DNA from: Oncomelania hupensis
Taxonomy: Eukaryota > Mollusca > Gastropoda > Littorinimorpha > Pomatiopsidae
NCBI GenBank assembly: GCA_036898135.1
Contig: CM072511.1
Coordinates: 28,407,710-28,471,709, forward strand
Length of the DNA: 64,000 nucleotides
Reading direction: 5' to 3'
The first letter of the stretch is position 1. Each line of letters starts with the position of its first letter. Below, in pieces: positions 1-12,554 of this stretch. The notes under the pieces are model-generated. The model saw nothing but the letters and a program-made list of their open reading frames with translations, made no database searches and was not told the origin of the DNA. Position numbers and translations under genes: made by a program.

Positions 1-448
1 TTTTAAAATTATTATTATTTGGTTTAAAGATATATTTTTATTGGAACCTGTAGAAAACCGATTTTGCAATAATTCTCCCGAGAATGTAAATAATTATTGA
101 ACAGTTATTGTCTGGAGAGTATTTTGTTGTGTTGTTTGAGGATTATTAAATAAACCCTGTTCGTTATGTGACCTTTCAAATGGCCGACAAGTTAAATAGC
201 ACACTGTCTAGTAGGGTGGTAAATGGATCAAGCGAAAGAACTGAACAACAATGCAGAAATTGCGAGCTCGTTTAAGGCTGCATCATTTGATCAGCACTCT
301 CATTGTTTAGGGAAAATGGATTGGAAACTGAAGAGAATGATTTAGCAGCTTTCCAGGCAAGGGATAATATATTTGGAAAGGTGGGGAGGTGAGTTGGGGA
401 GGGGATAATGGCTAATGTGAGCAGGACCTAATTTTTGAGGATGATTTC
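1..448. other. No feature seen
   Basis: AT-rich sequence with no repeat or frame that I recognise. Confidence 0.6.
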
Positions 449-1010
449 AAGTTTCAAGTTTCAAGATTTAATCCCATTACTCGCCCCTTTTGGGGTGTGG
501 AGGATACAAAAAACATAAGCATAACAATCATAAAGCGGTTGTTAAAATAAAATAAAATAAAATAAAATTACAGCACAGCAACATTACTAACATTCCACTT
601 TAACATTCACAGCAATAACATTTTGCTAATATTGTTAATATTATTAGTATACGCCCTTTCCTAATTTTATAAATTCACTCAATTTTAGTAACACATGTTT
701 TCTTTCCCGATAAAAAATGACACAAGTTAAACATTGACTTGCATAATAAATATTTACTACATATAAACATTGGTCGAATATGCTTGTGTTTTGGACACTC
801 AAAAATAAAGTGAAATTCATCCCCAATTGAACCCATATTGCAGTCCCTACAAAATCTTTCTTTCCTAGTTATACCATCCCGCCTTCCTAATTCTATTTGT
901 AACTTATGATCTGAACAACGAAATTTTATCAAAGTATGAATATAAATATGAGGTAATTGAGATATATACTTTTCACGACCAAACTGTAATGTAACACTTT
1001 TGTAGAAAAA
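449..1010 (-). pseudogene. LINE 3' end, C-terminal part of the RT-encoding ORF
   Basis: The minus strand encodes IKFRCSDHKLQIELGRR, then ERFCRDC and GDEFHFIFECPKHKHIR. This Cys/His-bearing block is common at the C-terminus of invertebrate non-LTR ORF2 proteins. One frame covers 675-932 and a second finishes the protein to 644, so there is a frameshift near 700. The 3' end carries a (TTGAAAC)n tail (449-470). Clade not determined. Confidence 0.7.
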
Positions 1011-2448
1011 ACATTAGCTGCTTTCGTCAAGAGACTGTTTCCATGTCAATATAAAGTTATTCTTTAAAGAGATCATGATGGCTACATTTTTGCATAACGA
1101 ATCTGAACTCTGGAAATGTTGCGTCTTCCACACACAGTCATAACCAGTCTCAACCAGAATAATCTTAATATAATTTAACCATTGTGAGAGGAAAAATTAG
1201 ACTCTGAACACAATTGATGTCTATTTCTCATTTTCATAAATTCATAATGCATAAATTCATAGTCGCTATTGGTTGCGAGACCCTTGATACGAGCTAAACG
1301 CTAAATTGCGCGCCTACAGTAAGTGGATGAAGTTGGATTATAATAATGGCAAATGAACAATGCTGAACGCAAGAAGTTATAATACAAAGCAAAGCTATTA
1401 CTTTATAATATATATTTTTTTAAAACATCCTAAATGAAAACTGTTAGGAGAATAAAGCAGATTAAAAAAAAAAAAGACGAATTAACCCTATCTTCCTTAG
1501 AATTGAGGTAAAGGCAAGGCGACCAGCAGATTAATGTCGCGGTGCTTGACGCACATGCTCCAATGCGTTTTAGTGAAGCAAGCAAGCGGGTGTACTGTGT
1601 GCATGTGTCTGTCATATGTGATAATGACATTTTTCAAGGAGCTAGCCGCGCGAGTTGGACATTATCGAGGAACCGAACGTCTTTTCTTTTTTTTTCTTTT
1701 TATTAAAAGCTGCCTGCACGCTTATTGGAAAAGTTCGCCTCTGTAATGTTGATTATTAAACTCGTACGTAGTGTGAAAAGTAAATAACCGTAGGTTCAAT
1801 AAACACCGATAAAATGAAAAGTTTTTTTTTTTTTCATTTTCTTTGTTAATTCCGTGCGTAAGATTTTGGTTGAGTAGTTTCTTTTATCTAAGCGGATAAG
1901 CGCCAACAACTGGAAGTGATTTTTTTAGATAAGAACCCCAGGCTTTGTGTCGGTAAAGGAGGCTCATGCAATTTCCTTTTGGAGGAGTGTGAAGGACATG
2001 GCTGGGGGGTGGATGGATGGGTAGGGAAATGGGAAAGAGGGACAAAGGATTGGGTATGTTTGTGGGAAGCGCATGCTATTACATATCTGCATACACGTTG
2101 TTAGGTTTCTTTCCACATTTCTGTTAGGACCAGGAGGGGGTGGGTGGGTGTGGAAGAGGAGTAGGGAAAGGGCCTAGGCTTGGGGTCGGGGAGGGGGATG
2201 GGGGGTGAAGGGGAAAGGGATTCTGGTATGCCAGCAAAGGGCTTGCAATGATGTACTGCATGCAGGCTGTTGCACGTGAGCATACATCATTTTTTCTTCA
2301 TAGCCCTGTTCTCCCAGTAACGTGAAACGCCGTTCTAGTTTATATCGCTGGAAACATTATCGTAATCTGAATGGCGAGCGCAGTACAGCTGCCGCTTCTC
2401 TTTAACTGAGTGATCCGGTTTGAAATTGTCGTAGAGGTCAATTAAAAA
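1011..2448. other. No gene seen
   Basis: AT-rich left part, G-rich stretch 2120-2220. Short frames have no recognisable motifs. Confidence 0.6.
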
Positions 2449-2525
2449 TTGTGTGTGTGTGAGTACGCGCGCGCGCACGCGTGTGTGTGTGTATGTGTGT
2501 GGGTGTGTGTGCGTGTGTGTGGAGA
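2449..2525. repeat. (GT)n, imperfect
   Basis: GT/GC alternation bordering LINE copy a. Confidence 0.85.
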
Positions 2526-2886
2526 TGAGTGTGCTACAGAAGACTTCTGGGCATTTCCTATACCCAGCACATCACCAACAAGGTAGTCCAACAGACCATC
2601 ACAAAAGCCATTGGGCAACACGATGTCATGCTCACAGTGGAGAAGAAACGGAAACTTCCGATGGTATGGCCACTTCACCGGAGCATCAGGCCTTGCAAAG
2701 ACACGGCGCAATGAGGCAGAAGAAGAAGGAGACAGAAAAAGGGGTGGGAGGACAACATTCGAGAATGGACTGGTTTGCATTTTTTTGACACTGAGCGAAG
2801 CCATGAGGGTTGCTGAGGACAGAGTACGCTGGTTAAACGATCATCTGTGATGCCCCAACGACATTCGAGTTATAGGATAGGATAGT
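2522..2886 (+). pseudogene. 5'-truncated LINE with GGATA tail, copy a
   Basis: Broken frames read RRLLGISYTQHIT, RWYGHFTGASGLAKT and FENGLV, matching the copy at 15795-16670, and the copy ends in GGATAGGATAG. Only the C-terminal region downstream of the RT domain is left. It begins directly after a (GT)n stretch. Confidence 0.8.
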
Positions 2887-3062
2887 GTGGGTTTGTGTGA
2901 GTGAGTGTGTGGGTGAGTTTGCATAAACGCCCACATAAATAATTATATGTACGTATGCATGTTTACTAATAGTTGGAGTTGTAATCGCAAACGTGTAGGT
3001 GTGTACATATATGTGTGTGTGTTAAGTGTGCATGCTTTCGCATTTTATTGTATATCTATCTG

Positions 3063-3287
3063 TCCCATCGCCGTAGCTCAAGTGGTAGAGCGTTCGCCTG
3101 GCACACCAGTGACCCGGGTTCGAATGCCGTGATGTGCAAGATAAAGTGGCCATTTTAGCAGTATGATTACACTGGTGTTTCTCGGTCTCTACCCTTGTCC
3201 CCTGGGATGTTTACGCCCGTCTGCCATATCGCCAATGGTGGGTGTAGGCGTTAAACTTTAATGTTCATATCTGTCTATCTATCTATT
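3063..3287 (+). mobile_element. tRNA-derived SINE, family A, copy 1
   Basis: Head with box A TAGCTCAAGTGG (3074-3085) and box B GGTTCGAATGCC (3118-3129). Body of about 200 bp with GTCTGCCATATCGCC, and the 3' segment GTGTAGGCGTTAAAC before a TATC-type tail. Near-full-length. Confidence 0.85.
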
Positions 3288-3651
3288 TTGGGTGACGTAG
3301 AAAATATTTTTAGTATAAGCCGGCATGCTTGTTGTGATTGCTCGCATGTGTGCATGCATGTCTGCTTGCTCGAGTATGCGCCTGTGTTTATGTGGGCAAT
3401 TATTTTGGGCTGGTGTGTACAAGTATTAATATAGAAGAGATAAGCCTAAAAAAGCTGGAGTGGGGCTTGGTAATGTTAAGATGTCAGAATCCAAAGATAA
3501 GAGGGGTTGTGTGCATGCACGCTATCATGCATCAGAATAGCTGCAGTGCCTGCCTCACTGAGAAACTGGATCTTTCATCGTGCGATTGCTGATCCTTTGT
3601 ATTAGATACAGGCCCTATCAGATACGAATGTAATACTAACAACAAAAAAAA

Positions 3652-3791
<140 letters not shown>

Positions 3792-3963
3792 TTATTAATT
3801 TGTTTATTTATTTACTTATTTAGATTATCAAGTACAAGTCCAGACTAAAGGGTCTTTTGGGGGGGAGGATAGGGTGGCGGGAGTGTGGGTGGGTGTGTGT
3901 CAATAGAAACAAGTCTTATGCTATTTGAATGAAATAAAACTAGCAAAAACCATTATGATCATT

Positions 3964-4101
3964 ATCATCATAATCATCACCATCATCATCATCATCGTCA
4001 TCATCATCTTCTTCTTCTTCTTCTTCTTCTTCTTCTTCTTCTTCTTCTTCTTCTTCTTCTTCTTCTTCTTCTTCTTCTTCTTCTTCTTCTTCTTCTTCTT
4101 C
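3964..4101. repeat. (ATC)n then (TTC)n
   Basis: Imperfect ATC then about 95 bp of pure TTC. A TATATAGAGCGCTTTACG motif just downstream suggests an old SINE end. Confidence 0.9.
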
Positions 4102-4466
4102 CATTGAATTGAATTGTTCGTAATCTTATATAGAGCGCTTTACGTTGACGCTGAGGAGATTATGAGAAATAGTTAATATGGATTCGGTTGTGGGGGAGGA
4201 GGAGGTGAGGCAGTGTAGACGGTACTAGGGAGGTCTGAAAGGTTTCAGAAGCAAGCAGGGGCTGCGGCGGCTTCTATATCCGGATCGATGATGTATGTAA
4301 AAGAGGTTGGCGGAAGACACTTCTAAGTCTAGGTCGCCGTGACATTGCGGTATGGGGGGGGGGGAGAGGGGGGGCGACAGAGAGCGAGAGGGTGGAGAGA
4401 AAGGAGGAAGGGAGAGAGAGTGAGTGGGTTAAGAGAAGATAGAGAGAGATAGTGGGTGAAGAGAGA

Positions 4467-4468
<2 letters not shown>

Positions 4469-4548
<80 letters not shown>
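4469..4548. repeat. (AT)40 microsatellite
   Basis: Uninterrupted AT dinucleotides, immediately left of the 24-bp minisatellite. Confidence 0.95.
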
Positions 4549-4550
<2 letters not shown>

Positions 4551-4880
4551 GGGTGAAGAGAATATAGAGATAGTGGGTGAAGAGAAGAGAGAGATATATA
4601 TATTGGATGAAGAGAAGAGAGAGATAGTGGGTGAAGAGAAGAGAGAGAGATAGTGGGTGAAGAGAAGAGGGAGGTAGTGGGTGAAGAGAAGAGAGAGGTA
4701 GTGGGTGAAGAGAAGAGAGAGATAGTGGGTGAAGAGAAGAGAGAGGTAGTGGGTGAAGAGAAGAGAGAGATAGTGGGTGAAGAGAAGAGAGAGATAGTGG
4801 GTGAAGAGAAGAGAGAGATAGTGGGTGAAGAGAAGAGGGAGAAATAGTGGGTGAAGAGAAGAGAGAGAGATATTGGGTGA
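4549..4880. repeat. 24-bp minisatellite
   Basis: About 13 units built on GTGGGTGAAGAGAAGAGAGA, with G/A variants. Because 24 is a multiple of 3 it opens frames of repeating VGEEKREI; these are repeat artefacts, not genes. Confidence 0.9.
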
Positions 4881-5019
4881 AGAGAGAAAGAGAGAGAGAC
4901 AGAAAGAGAGAGACACATGGATAATAAGGTAATAGAGAATGGGAAGTAAGAAGAGAAGAGAGGGAGAGAAAAATAAAGAAAGAGTGGGGGAAGAGAAGGA
5001 AGAGAGAAAGAGATAGTGG

Positions 5020-5083
<64 letters not shown>

Positions 5084-5155
5084 GAGGGGGCAAGAGAGAG
5101 AGAGAGAGAGAGGAAGAGAGAAAAAAAGAGAGAGAGGAGGGGCAAGAGAGAGAGA

Positions 5156-5207
<52 letters not shown>

Positions 5208-5257
5208 AAGGAGGGGGCAAGAGAAAGAGAGAGAGAAATAAAGTTAGTGGGGAAGAG

Positions 5258-5303
<46 letters not shown>

Positions 5304-5310
5304 AAGAGAA
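4881..5310. repeat. GA-rich array
   Basis: Several long (GA)n blocks (for example 5025-5078 and 5160-5203) with G-rich interruptions. Frames of SLSL or RERE type here are artefacts. Confidence 0.9.
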
Positions 5311-5563
5311 GATATAATTACATGTGTGTATGTGTAGTGGGGAAAGAGAAGAGAGAGGGAGCTATGGAGGGAGAAAGGGATGATGGAGAGATTCGGGGGT
5401 TACCAGAGGAGGGGGTAGAGGAGAAAAGGGTTGAGGATGGCAGAGAAGAAAATTTATGTAAATTCCGCGTAACACGTGTTTACCACACGTTTGCTTCTGG
5501 TTTCTGGTTGATGCAGAGGCAGTTGAAAATGGATTATATGTAATATTACAGGCGTGATATGTG

Positions 5564-5850
5564 TCGGATAGCGCAGTGGTTGGAGCACTCGCTACTGTGT
5601 CGCACGTTAAGCACCGTCCAGTGCGGTTAGCACTTGGATGGGTGACCGCAAAACGTGAAGCGACAAATAACAACGCCCCCAGTTGACTCAACTTTGACTG
5701 GGTACCTACTCTCTTAAGGGTGGGGAAAGTACAGCAGCGAGGGAGAGAGATGGGCATCACCTTCATTACGCTGGCCCAAGATAAGTGTGATCTCCAACAT
5801 CGCTCCTTTACGGCCACAAGGCTATGGGACTACCTTTACCTTTACCTGTT
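5564..5850 (+). mobile_element. SINE with tRNA-like head and 5S rRNA-like segment
   Basis: TAGCGCAGTGGTTGGAGC (5569-5586) resembles a tRNA box A. Positions 5603-5650 then match the 3' half of animal 5S rRNA, including GGTTAGCACTTGGATGGG and TGACCGC, the intermediate element/box C region. The body continues about 180 bp and ends in (TTTACC)n. It is not a functional 5S gene: the 5S 5' half and 3' end are absent. Confidence 0.75.
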
Positions 5851-5920
5851 TTTTTTTATAGACGTGATCTTGGTACTGGAAGTGTAATAAGTCATGTGTA
5901 GATGGTGGTGATGGTGGCGA

Positions 5921-6014
<94 letters not shown>
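5921..6014. repeat. (ATG)n
   Basis: Pure ATG/GAT trinucleotides. Confidence 0.95.
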
Positions 6015-6235
6015 CGCCGCCAGTAACTAAGTGAAATTAAAACGGAAAATTTGTGTGTGGATGTTGCAGGATGGACGAAGAGGATTACCGCGGGGAGAGT
6101 GAGGTGGAGGCTGACAGTGACCACGATGATGACCAAGAGTTTACACACATGCACACAGTAAGCACACAACCCCAGAGATTTTGTGTTGTTTTGTTTTGTG
6201 TTGTTTTGTGTAAACTGTGTTTGTTTTGTCAATGG

Positions 6236-6297
6236 TTCTTCTTCTTCTTCTTCTTCTTCTTCTTCTTCTTCTTCTTCTTCTTCTTCTTCTTCTTCTT

Positions 6298-6396
<99 letters not shown>

Positions 6397-6428
6397 AATA
6401 ATAACAACAATAATAATAATAATAATAA
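6236..6428. repeat. (CTT)n then (AAT)n
   Basis: About 92 bp of CTT joined to 100 bp of AAT, the latter abutting repeat E copy 1. Confidence 0.95.
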
Positions 6429-6737
6429 CGGATTTTTATATAGCGGGTACTCCAGCCTATGACCAGACTCACCACGCTTTACATAGTCATTACATATAAA
6501 TACATGCACTCGATGAGACGTCACTTTTGCTACAATACACCAAAAGACGGGACAGTAAAGGTACAGACTATTTACAACTATGTACATAAATTACAAAAAA
6601 GACAAAAATATACTATTTACAACTATGTACACAAATGACAAAAAAGACAGAAAATAGAATAGCAAGAACCTATTCACAGCTATTTATATGCCCGGTTAGG
6701 CCCAGGAAGAAAAACAGTATAAATATTTACAGCCGTT
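6428..6737 (-). mobile_element. Dispersed repeat E, copy 1
   Basis: Matches 48318-48612 in reverse, for example ATGCCCGGTTAGGCCCAGG and CCTATGACCAGACTCACC. Its 3' end (GGATTTTTATATAGCGG on plus) borders an (AAT)n array. Non-coding retroposon-like repeat of about 300 bp. Confidence 0.7.
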
Positions 6738-6784
6738 TATACACTTACAGATCAGACATAGACAAAAGATGAGAGAATGGCAGC

Positions 6785-6832
6785 GGCTTCTTCTTCTTCT
6801 TCTTCTTCTTCTTCTTCTTCTTCTTCTTCTTT
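6785..6832. repeat. (TTC)n
   Basis: Short TTC array. Confidence 0.9.
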
Positions 6833-7039
6833 TATTTATTTTTTTTAAAAGGTATTGATTGGAATTTGATAAAATTGAAAGAATATGCTCTTAATACGAT
6901 ACGACATGAGTGCAGTTTCTTTAAAAAAACAAAAAACTTTACTTTCTCAAAACAAAAAATAAAATACTGTTTTTATTAAGATTTTAAGTTTTTTTATTTT
7001 TGAACTTTACATTGACTGCATCTAGCACACTTGTCGTTG

Positions 7040-7085
7040 TAAGGAGGAGGAGGAGAAGAAGAAGAAGAAGAAGAAGAAGAAGAAG

Positions 7086-7117
<32 letters not shown>

Positions 7118-7270
7118 GAATTAGATGAAGAAGGAAAAAAATAAAAAGAAGAAGAAGAAGAATGAGAAGAAGAAAAATAAGTAAAGAAGAAGAAGAAGGA
7201 AAGAAGGAGAAGAAGGAGGGAAAAAAAGAATAAGAAGGCGAATTTTAAAAAAAAGGGGGGGGGGGGTGGG
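7040..7270. repeat. (GAA)n and purine-rich tract
   Basis: GAA array, then A/G-only sequence ending in a G run. Confidence 0.9.
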
Positions 7271-7707
7271 GGGGTGGCGGGAATGGGGGGGGGAATTTCC
7301 AAAGGAAGTTCTTTCCTTTTGGCATTAACATACATTTATGTACTTTCCTGAACTCCAGTATTAACGTTTTTTTTTTTTTAAATGACACGTTTTTTTTCTA
7401 ACCCCTTCCTGACCCCATCATTTTTACAAAACACGATTTTCTATATTTACTTGCTTTTTCCTCCTCCCGGAATTCTATTAAATTTGCCATCTAGCAGATG
7501 TGATTTCCAGGCCGCGTTGCTGAATTAGATCAGGGGAGGGGGTAGGGGAGGTGTGAGGCTAGATGTGTAGTTGTGGGTGGGTGTTGTTCGTGCATGCATA
7601 GGGAGAGCGGACACACCAACTGGTAACTTCAGCGGAAACATGTACTGCGCAGTACAAGGGGAAATACTCGTGTATGAGATACAAGACTACCGCGGTTGCT
7701 TCCCATA

Positions 7708-7774
7708 TACAGTCTCTCTCCTCTCTCTCTCATACAGTCTCCTCTTCTCTCTCTCTCTCCTCTCCTCTCTCTCT

Positions 7775-7843
<69 letters not shown>
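7708..7843. repeat. (CT)n
   Basis: CT array, imperfect at the left. Confidence 0.95.
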
Positions 7844-7846
<3 letters not shown>

Positions 7847-8021
7847 GAGAAATAGGAATAGATGTATACATGAAAAGCAATCCATTAATATGTTGGACGG
7901 TAAGTGTGGTGACGTTTCCATTTTCATTGTGGGAGAGGTCGTCACTGTTTTAGAGGTTAGAAAATAGTTCGTTTTGATTCTTTCGGTAAAGCATGATTTC
8001 GGTGTGACGTCTTTGTCCATC

Positions 8022-8044
8022 ATCCATCATCATCATCATCAACA

Positions 8045-8136
<92 letters not shown>
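8022..8136. repeat. (ATC)n
   Basis: ATC array; the S- and H-rich frames are artefacts. Confidence 0.95.
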
Positions 8137-8865
8137 TTACTTCTTATTTTGTTCCTAGATTTTCTCTACTTTTTTTGTTTGTTTTTTTCTTATTTACCTA
8201 TTTCCCGACTGCTTTTCTGGATGTCGTGTGACTATGAGTCATCGCTAAACGCATTATGCTGGCATGTAATTATCTGATACCTATGATTGCTAATTGGTAT
8301 TTTACTTGTCATCACTCACGTGACCTCCTAGATCCTATCAGCGTGGCATTAACCAACCGTTTAATGAACGATCACATTTAGCGAGCAGCGACAGAGTAAA
8401 CCTAGTTTGTAATGGAAATTGTGTGACCACCATATTAACTTGAATGATTTTGGGTCTTAACCGTTAAGCTAAAGTATGCTCTATGCAATGTACCTTTTCT
8501 TGCAGCGCAGTTTTTCATAATATGAGCTCCAGCTCACGATCTCTTGTTCATATCAAGTTAATCGTATGGTGCAACGCGAGTCAGAATCAATCCCTTAGTT
8601 CTGTTAGATGTATAGTCTGGAAACTGAAGCTAATGTTTGCGTTTTCTGTTCGTGCTGGTTGTAACTCTTGCCCCGACAAAACATAAGATTTTAAAAAAAT
8701 ATATATTATGTTAGATGTCTAGTTATGAATGCCAACATTTTTACTCTTTATGGGGAAAGTGGATCAATAACAGAAAATGGGAAAGGCGAGAATATCTTAT
8801 TGACGGACAGATTTACAAGTAAATAGTGCAGGGAGGATTAATGTACGATGCACTTAGAGGACCGA

Positions 8866-9130
8866 AAACGGAAACTCCACGTCACCAGATCATCAGCCTT
8901 GCAAGACTATTCTGCAAGGCACAGTGCAAGGAGGTAGAGAGAAGAGGGAGACCGAAAAAAAGGTGGGAGGACAACATTCGAGAATGGACTGGTTTGACAC
9001 TGAGCGAAGCCATCAGGGCTGCTGAGGACAGAGAAAGCTGGAGTATGCTGTGTTTAAACGATCATCTGTGGTGCCCTACGACCTTCGGGTTACGGGACAG
9101 GATAGGATAGGATAGGATAGGATAGGATAG
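8866..9130 (+). pseudogene. 5'-truncated LINE with GGATA tail, copy b
   Basis: Reads RGRPKKRWEDNIREWTG with LSEAIRAAEDRESW, the conserved C-terminus of this LINE, open to the end and running straight into a tail of about six GGATA units. The almost absent 3' UTR resembles RTE-type elements. Confidence 0.8.
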
Positions 9131-9499
9131 GCCCAACTTGAGACCGAGGATTTCTTAAAAATTGGCTGTCTCGCAGCAAATTTAGGAAAGAGAAAATGCC
9201 AATTGTTATATTGTCATGTATTATATATTAATTCCGTCCACATGTGCCCTGTCATACCCTTTGATAACAAGGCTTCCAACTACTGGGCTCGCTGAGCTAT
9301 GATGTTTGTGTGTGCTGAGTGGGTAGGGGAGAAAAAGAGAAAGAGAGAGAGAGTGAGAGAGAGAGTTGGAATAATGTTTACGATGAGTGATATGGATGAA
9401 AGCAGATTATTGCGTACTCTTAAGGTATATGAATTTAAAATGTGATTCTGCGTCTGCGTCTGCTGTAGACGTGCTCTCAGATCAGTCTACTTGGTTGAT

Positions 9500-9566
9500 T
9501 ACATTACATGGTTATTGCTTTAGGTCCAGCCGACTCTTCCGAGCCAAATCAGGACCAACTTAGTTG
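9500..9566 (-). mobile_element. Unnamed retroposon, 3' end fragment
   Basis: ACATTACATGG followed by TTTAGGTCCAGCCGACTC and CCAAATCAGGACC matches the tail end of the element at 14047-14624. Confidence 0.65.
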
Positions 9567-9699
9567 ATGACAGCCTTGGTTCTGATCCGAGCTCGGTGCC
9601 CGAGGACAGAAATTCCACATTTACTGCATTGATTTAATTTTTGGTCGAAAGTCAGAACCCAACATTGAGAAAGGGGAATGGATGAAGGGACACGGGACG

Positions 9700-9878
9700 G
9701 GGAGTGAAACAGACAGGACAAAGACAGACAGACAGACAATGGGATGGGGGAGGAAGGGGAGGGGAGATGGCGGGGAGAGATAGACAGAGACAGACAGAGA
9801 GAAAGGCAGACAGCGTGTGTGTGTGTGTTTTGTGCGTGCGTGTGTGTGTGAGAGCGAGAGAGAGAGAGAGAGAAAGAA

Positions 9879-9952
<74 letters not shown>
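9700..9952. repeat. GACA/GT/GA compound repeat
   Basis: CAGA-rich, then short GT, then (GA)n 9846-9952. Confidence 0.9.
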
Positions 9953-9956
<4 letters not shown>

Positions 9957-10470
9957 TTTCAACGCACACTGCGTACGTGAGCGCCTGGTTGAAGCTTACG
10001 TTCTCTGTTAGCGGAGAGGCCAACGACGTTAAACCACAGTCTCAGCTACGCAGTGCCAGTTCAATGATGTCACGTCGCCTTCCACAACTTCCGTTTGGGT
10101 GGAAGAAAATACTGGCTGGCCGGCCTGTCGACTCAGCCGAGCCGGAGGAAATATGAATTCAGCCAGCATGAAGATTTCAATCTATCCGTGCCCTATAGGC
10201 CCAATATGATTGGGGACTGGATGCCGTACAGCGGAAGAGGTCTGTGATTGGGGTGGAGAATAGGGGGAGTGTGGGGGTGGGGGTATGAGTTGAGTGCGTG
10301 TGACAGACGGAGGAGCAGAAAGGCGTGTGTATGGGTGAGAGCGCGCGCGCGTCCGGCATGTGCCTGTGTGTGTGTGTGTGTGGTTTGGAGGGTGAGGTGG
10401 AGGTTGGAGGGGTGGTGGTGGTGGTGCTAGGCAAGGGTACATAAAGGGGATAAGAAGGGATCCCGGGGGA

Positions 10471-10676
10471 GAGGGGCCGGGTAGCTCAGTTGGTAAGAGC
10501 GTCTTGCTAGTAACCGAAAGGTCGCTGTTCGAATCCGGATTGGTCAACGTGGTGATCAAATTATTTTCCCCTGTTTACCAACAACTGGCCCGCTGGTGTC
10601 AGTATAAATCGGACTTTACAGTAGTCAACCTATATGCGAAAGTGTCGTGTGACTATAATCTACAAAACAAACAAAC
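10471..10676 (+). mobile_element. tRNA-derived SINE, family B, copy 1
   Basis: About 206 bp, flanked by the 11-bp duplication ATCCCGGGGGA (10460-10470 and 10677-10687). Head TAGCTCAGTTGGTAAGAGCG with loop CTAGTAA (Thr AGU-like) and a box B damaged to GTTCGAATCCG. Ends ACTATAATCTACAAAAC. Confidence 0.92.
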
Positions 10677-10844
10677 ATCCCGGGGGATGCTTGACATAAA
10701 AAGAGATTTGAGAGGATCAGGAAGAGTATAAGTCTCCTCTCTGAAAATCCTTATCGGGAAGAGAGGGGACTATAAACTGATACACACACACTCAGGAAGA
10801 GATATGCTGAAACGAACAAGAGGAGAGATGCTGAAGAAGAGACT

Positions 10845-10873
10845 TGGTTAATGGTGATGATGACGATGATGAC

Positions 10874-10942
<69 letters not shown>

Positions 10943-10965
10943 GATGATGGTGATGGTGATGGTGA
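10845..10965. repeat. (GAT)n
   Basis: GAT array with interruptions at both ends. Confidence 0.95.
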
Positions 10966-11207
10966 TGATGAGAATGGAGACAGCGACGCGAGAAGGGAGA
11001 CAGCGTGGAGAGGGAGTGGAGCCAAAGAGGAGGACGGAGAGAGGGCAGAAAACAATTATTGATTGTCTGTGTTGAAGGGACCGGAGGAGAAACGATGACA
11101 TCATTCCTTGCCCCTGTTGTCGCGCTCACACAAGCACAGTTCGTTTTAGATGTTGTTGCCAGATGTTGCGGTTAGCCAAAATTGCATCAACATCCTCGTC
11201 GTCATTC

Positions 11208-11257
<50 letters not shown>

Positions 11258-11312
11258 TTCTTCTTCTTCTTCTTCTTCTTCTTCTTCTTCTTCTTCTTCT
11301 TCTTCTTCTTCT
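11208..11312. repeat. (ATC)n then (TTC)n
   Basis: 49 bp of ATC then 56 bp of TTC. Confidence 0.95.
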
Positions 11313-11649
11313 TTATCATCGTCGTAACCATCTTTGTCGTAATTACCGTGATTGTCGGTACGCCGTTTTATAAGAGAGTAAATCATTATTAACAGCAAAA
11401 TAGTCGCTAATTTCGGTTACTGTATTCAACATGCTCACGAACATGAAGATATTGGTCACCTTAATAGGTAGTCGTCATCGTCGTCGTATATTCTTCAGCT
11501 TCACACCCTTCACCTGTACAAAATCTCCTTCTCTATCTCATTCTCTTCTTTCTCTGTCTCATTCTCTTCTTTCTCTGTCTCCTCTTCTTCTTTCTCCTTC
11601 TGTCATTTCTTGGTGTCGTTCTTCTTCTACCCCTCTTCCTTTCCCCTTA

Positions 11650-11860
11650 ATAATAATTAATAATATAATAATACAGGATGCTATGTACGCGCCTTTCCCC
11701 AAGGCTCAAAGCGCGGCGATCTATACCAACATACACGCTCACCTGTCTCATTACCCTCTCACACACCAAATACACATACATCACTCAAACAGGTGGTGTA
11801 AAGGCAGGGAGATCGCTATTAGAAGACGGAAGAAAATCCTTATTCTTTTCTCTTTAGTCC
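11650..11860 (-). mobile_element. SINE family C, truncated minus copy
   Basis: GGATGCTATGTACGCGCC and AGCGCGGCGATC match the family C 3' half reversed, with an AAT-type tail at 11652-11683. Confidence 0.8.
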
Positions 11861-12273
11861 ACACACTTCAACAAAAAAAAAAAAAAGTGAAAAGTTATAG
11901 CTAAAAATCGTATGCTTTATTTTCGGTCATTTTCCTTTCGCTTTGTGTGTGGTCATGTTCAATTTGCCCCTTGTGTCTTGTTGTGCCTTCTGTCGTTGGT
12001 CTGTAATGCTGGCTGTAGTTACGCTGTCAATATGCACGCTTCCCAAATAACCTGAATTTCTGAACTCCTCAGCGTTCTTTGTTGGCTGGGCTGTTGGTCC
12101 TCTTCCTGGAAAAGTTGTCCCTAACTCTTTCCTCGAACTGTCTCGTACCCTTATCCCCGTCCCCTCAACCCTCCCACCCCCACCCCACAACACACTCTTT
12201 CTGTCCTCTCCCTCTTATTATTTATCATATTATTTACTCCTGAAATTGTCGCTGCTAGACCCTAAGCATATTA

Positions 12274-12274
<1 letters not shown>

Positions 12275-12364
<90 letters not shown>

Positions 12365-12375
12365 TAATAATAATT
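12275..12375. repeat. (AAT)n
   Basis: AAT array, one interruption, about 190 bp left of a family C SINE end. Confidence 0.95.
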
Positions 12376-12554
12376 TTTTAATGGGATTTAGAGAAAGAAC
12401 ATGATGACGTCACTGTGCTGACGTCACTCGATATACTTATATTTATGTGCTAAGTACATTCACAGAAATTCGTCTATTTAGTTTCAGAGAAAAGTGCGCG
12501 AAAGTGACAGCCGGACGGACGGACAGACGGACAAAGCCAAAAACAGTATTTCCT

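Larger units (their letters stand above)
7271..8865. other. No gene seen outside microsatellites
   Basis: Apart from the CT and ATC arrays, 7320-7700 and 8140-8865 hold nothing I can assign. Confidence 0.6.

Noticed and set aside
4274..5220. Long minus-strand frames rich in Leu/Ser/Tyr
   Set aside because: They are translations of AT, GA and 24-bp tandem repeats with no domain.
5603..5650. Functional 5S rRNA gene
   Set aside because: Only the 3' half is similar and flanking 5S sequence is missing.
6053..6587. Frames with poly-Phe, poly-Leu, poly-Asn or poly-Arg
   Set aside because: Produced by (CTT)n and (AAT)n arrays; all frames of the array stay open.
10484..10552. Functional tRNA-Thr gene
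   Set aside because: Acceptor and anticodon stems do not pair properly and the sequence sits at the head of a repeated 200-bp SINE.
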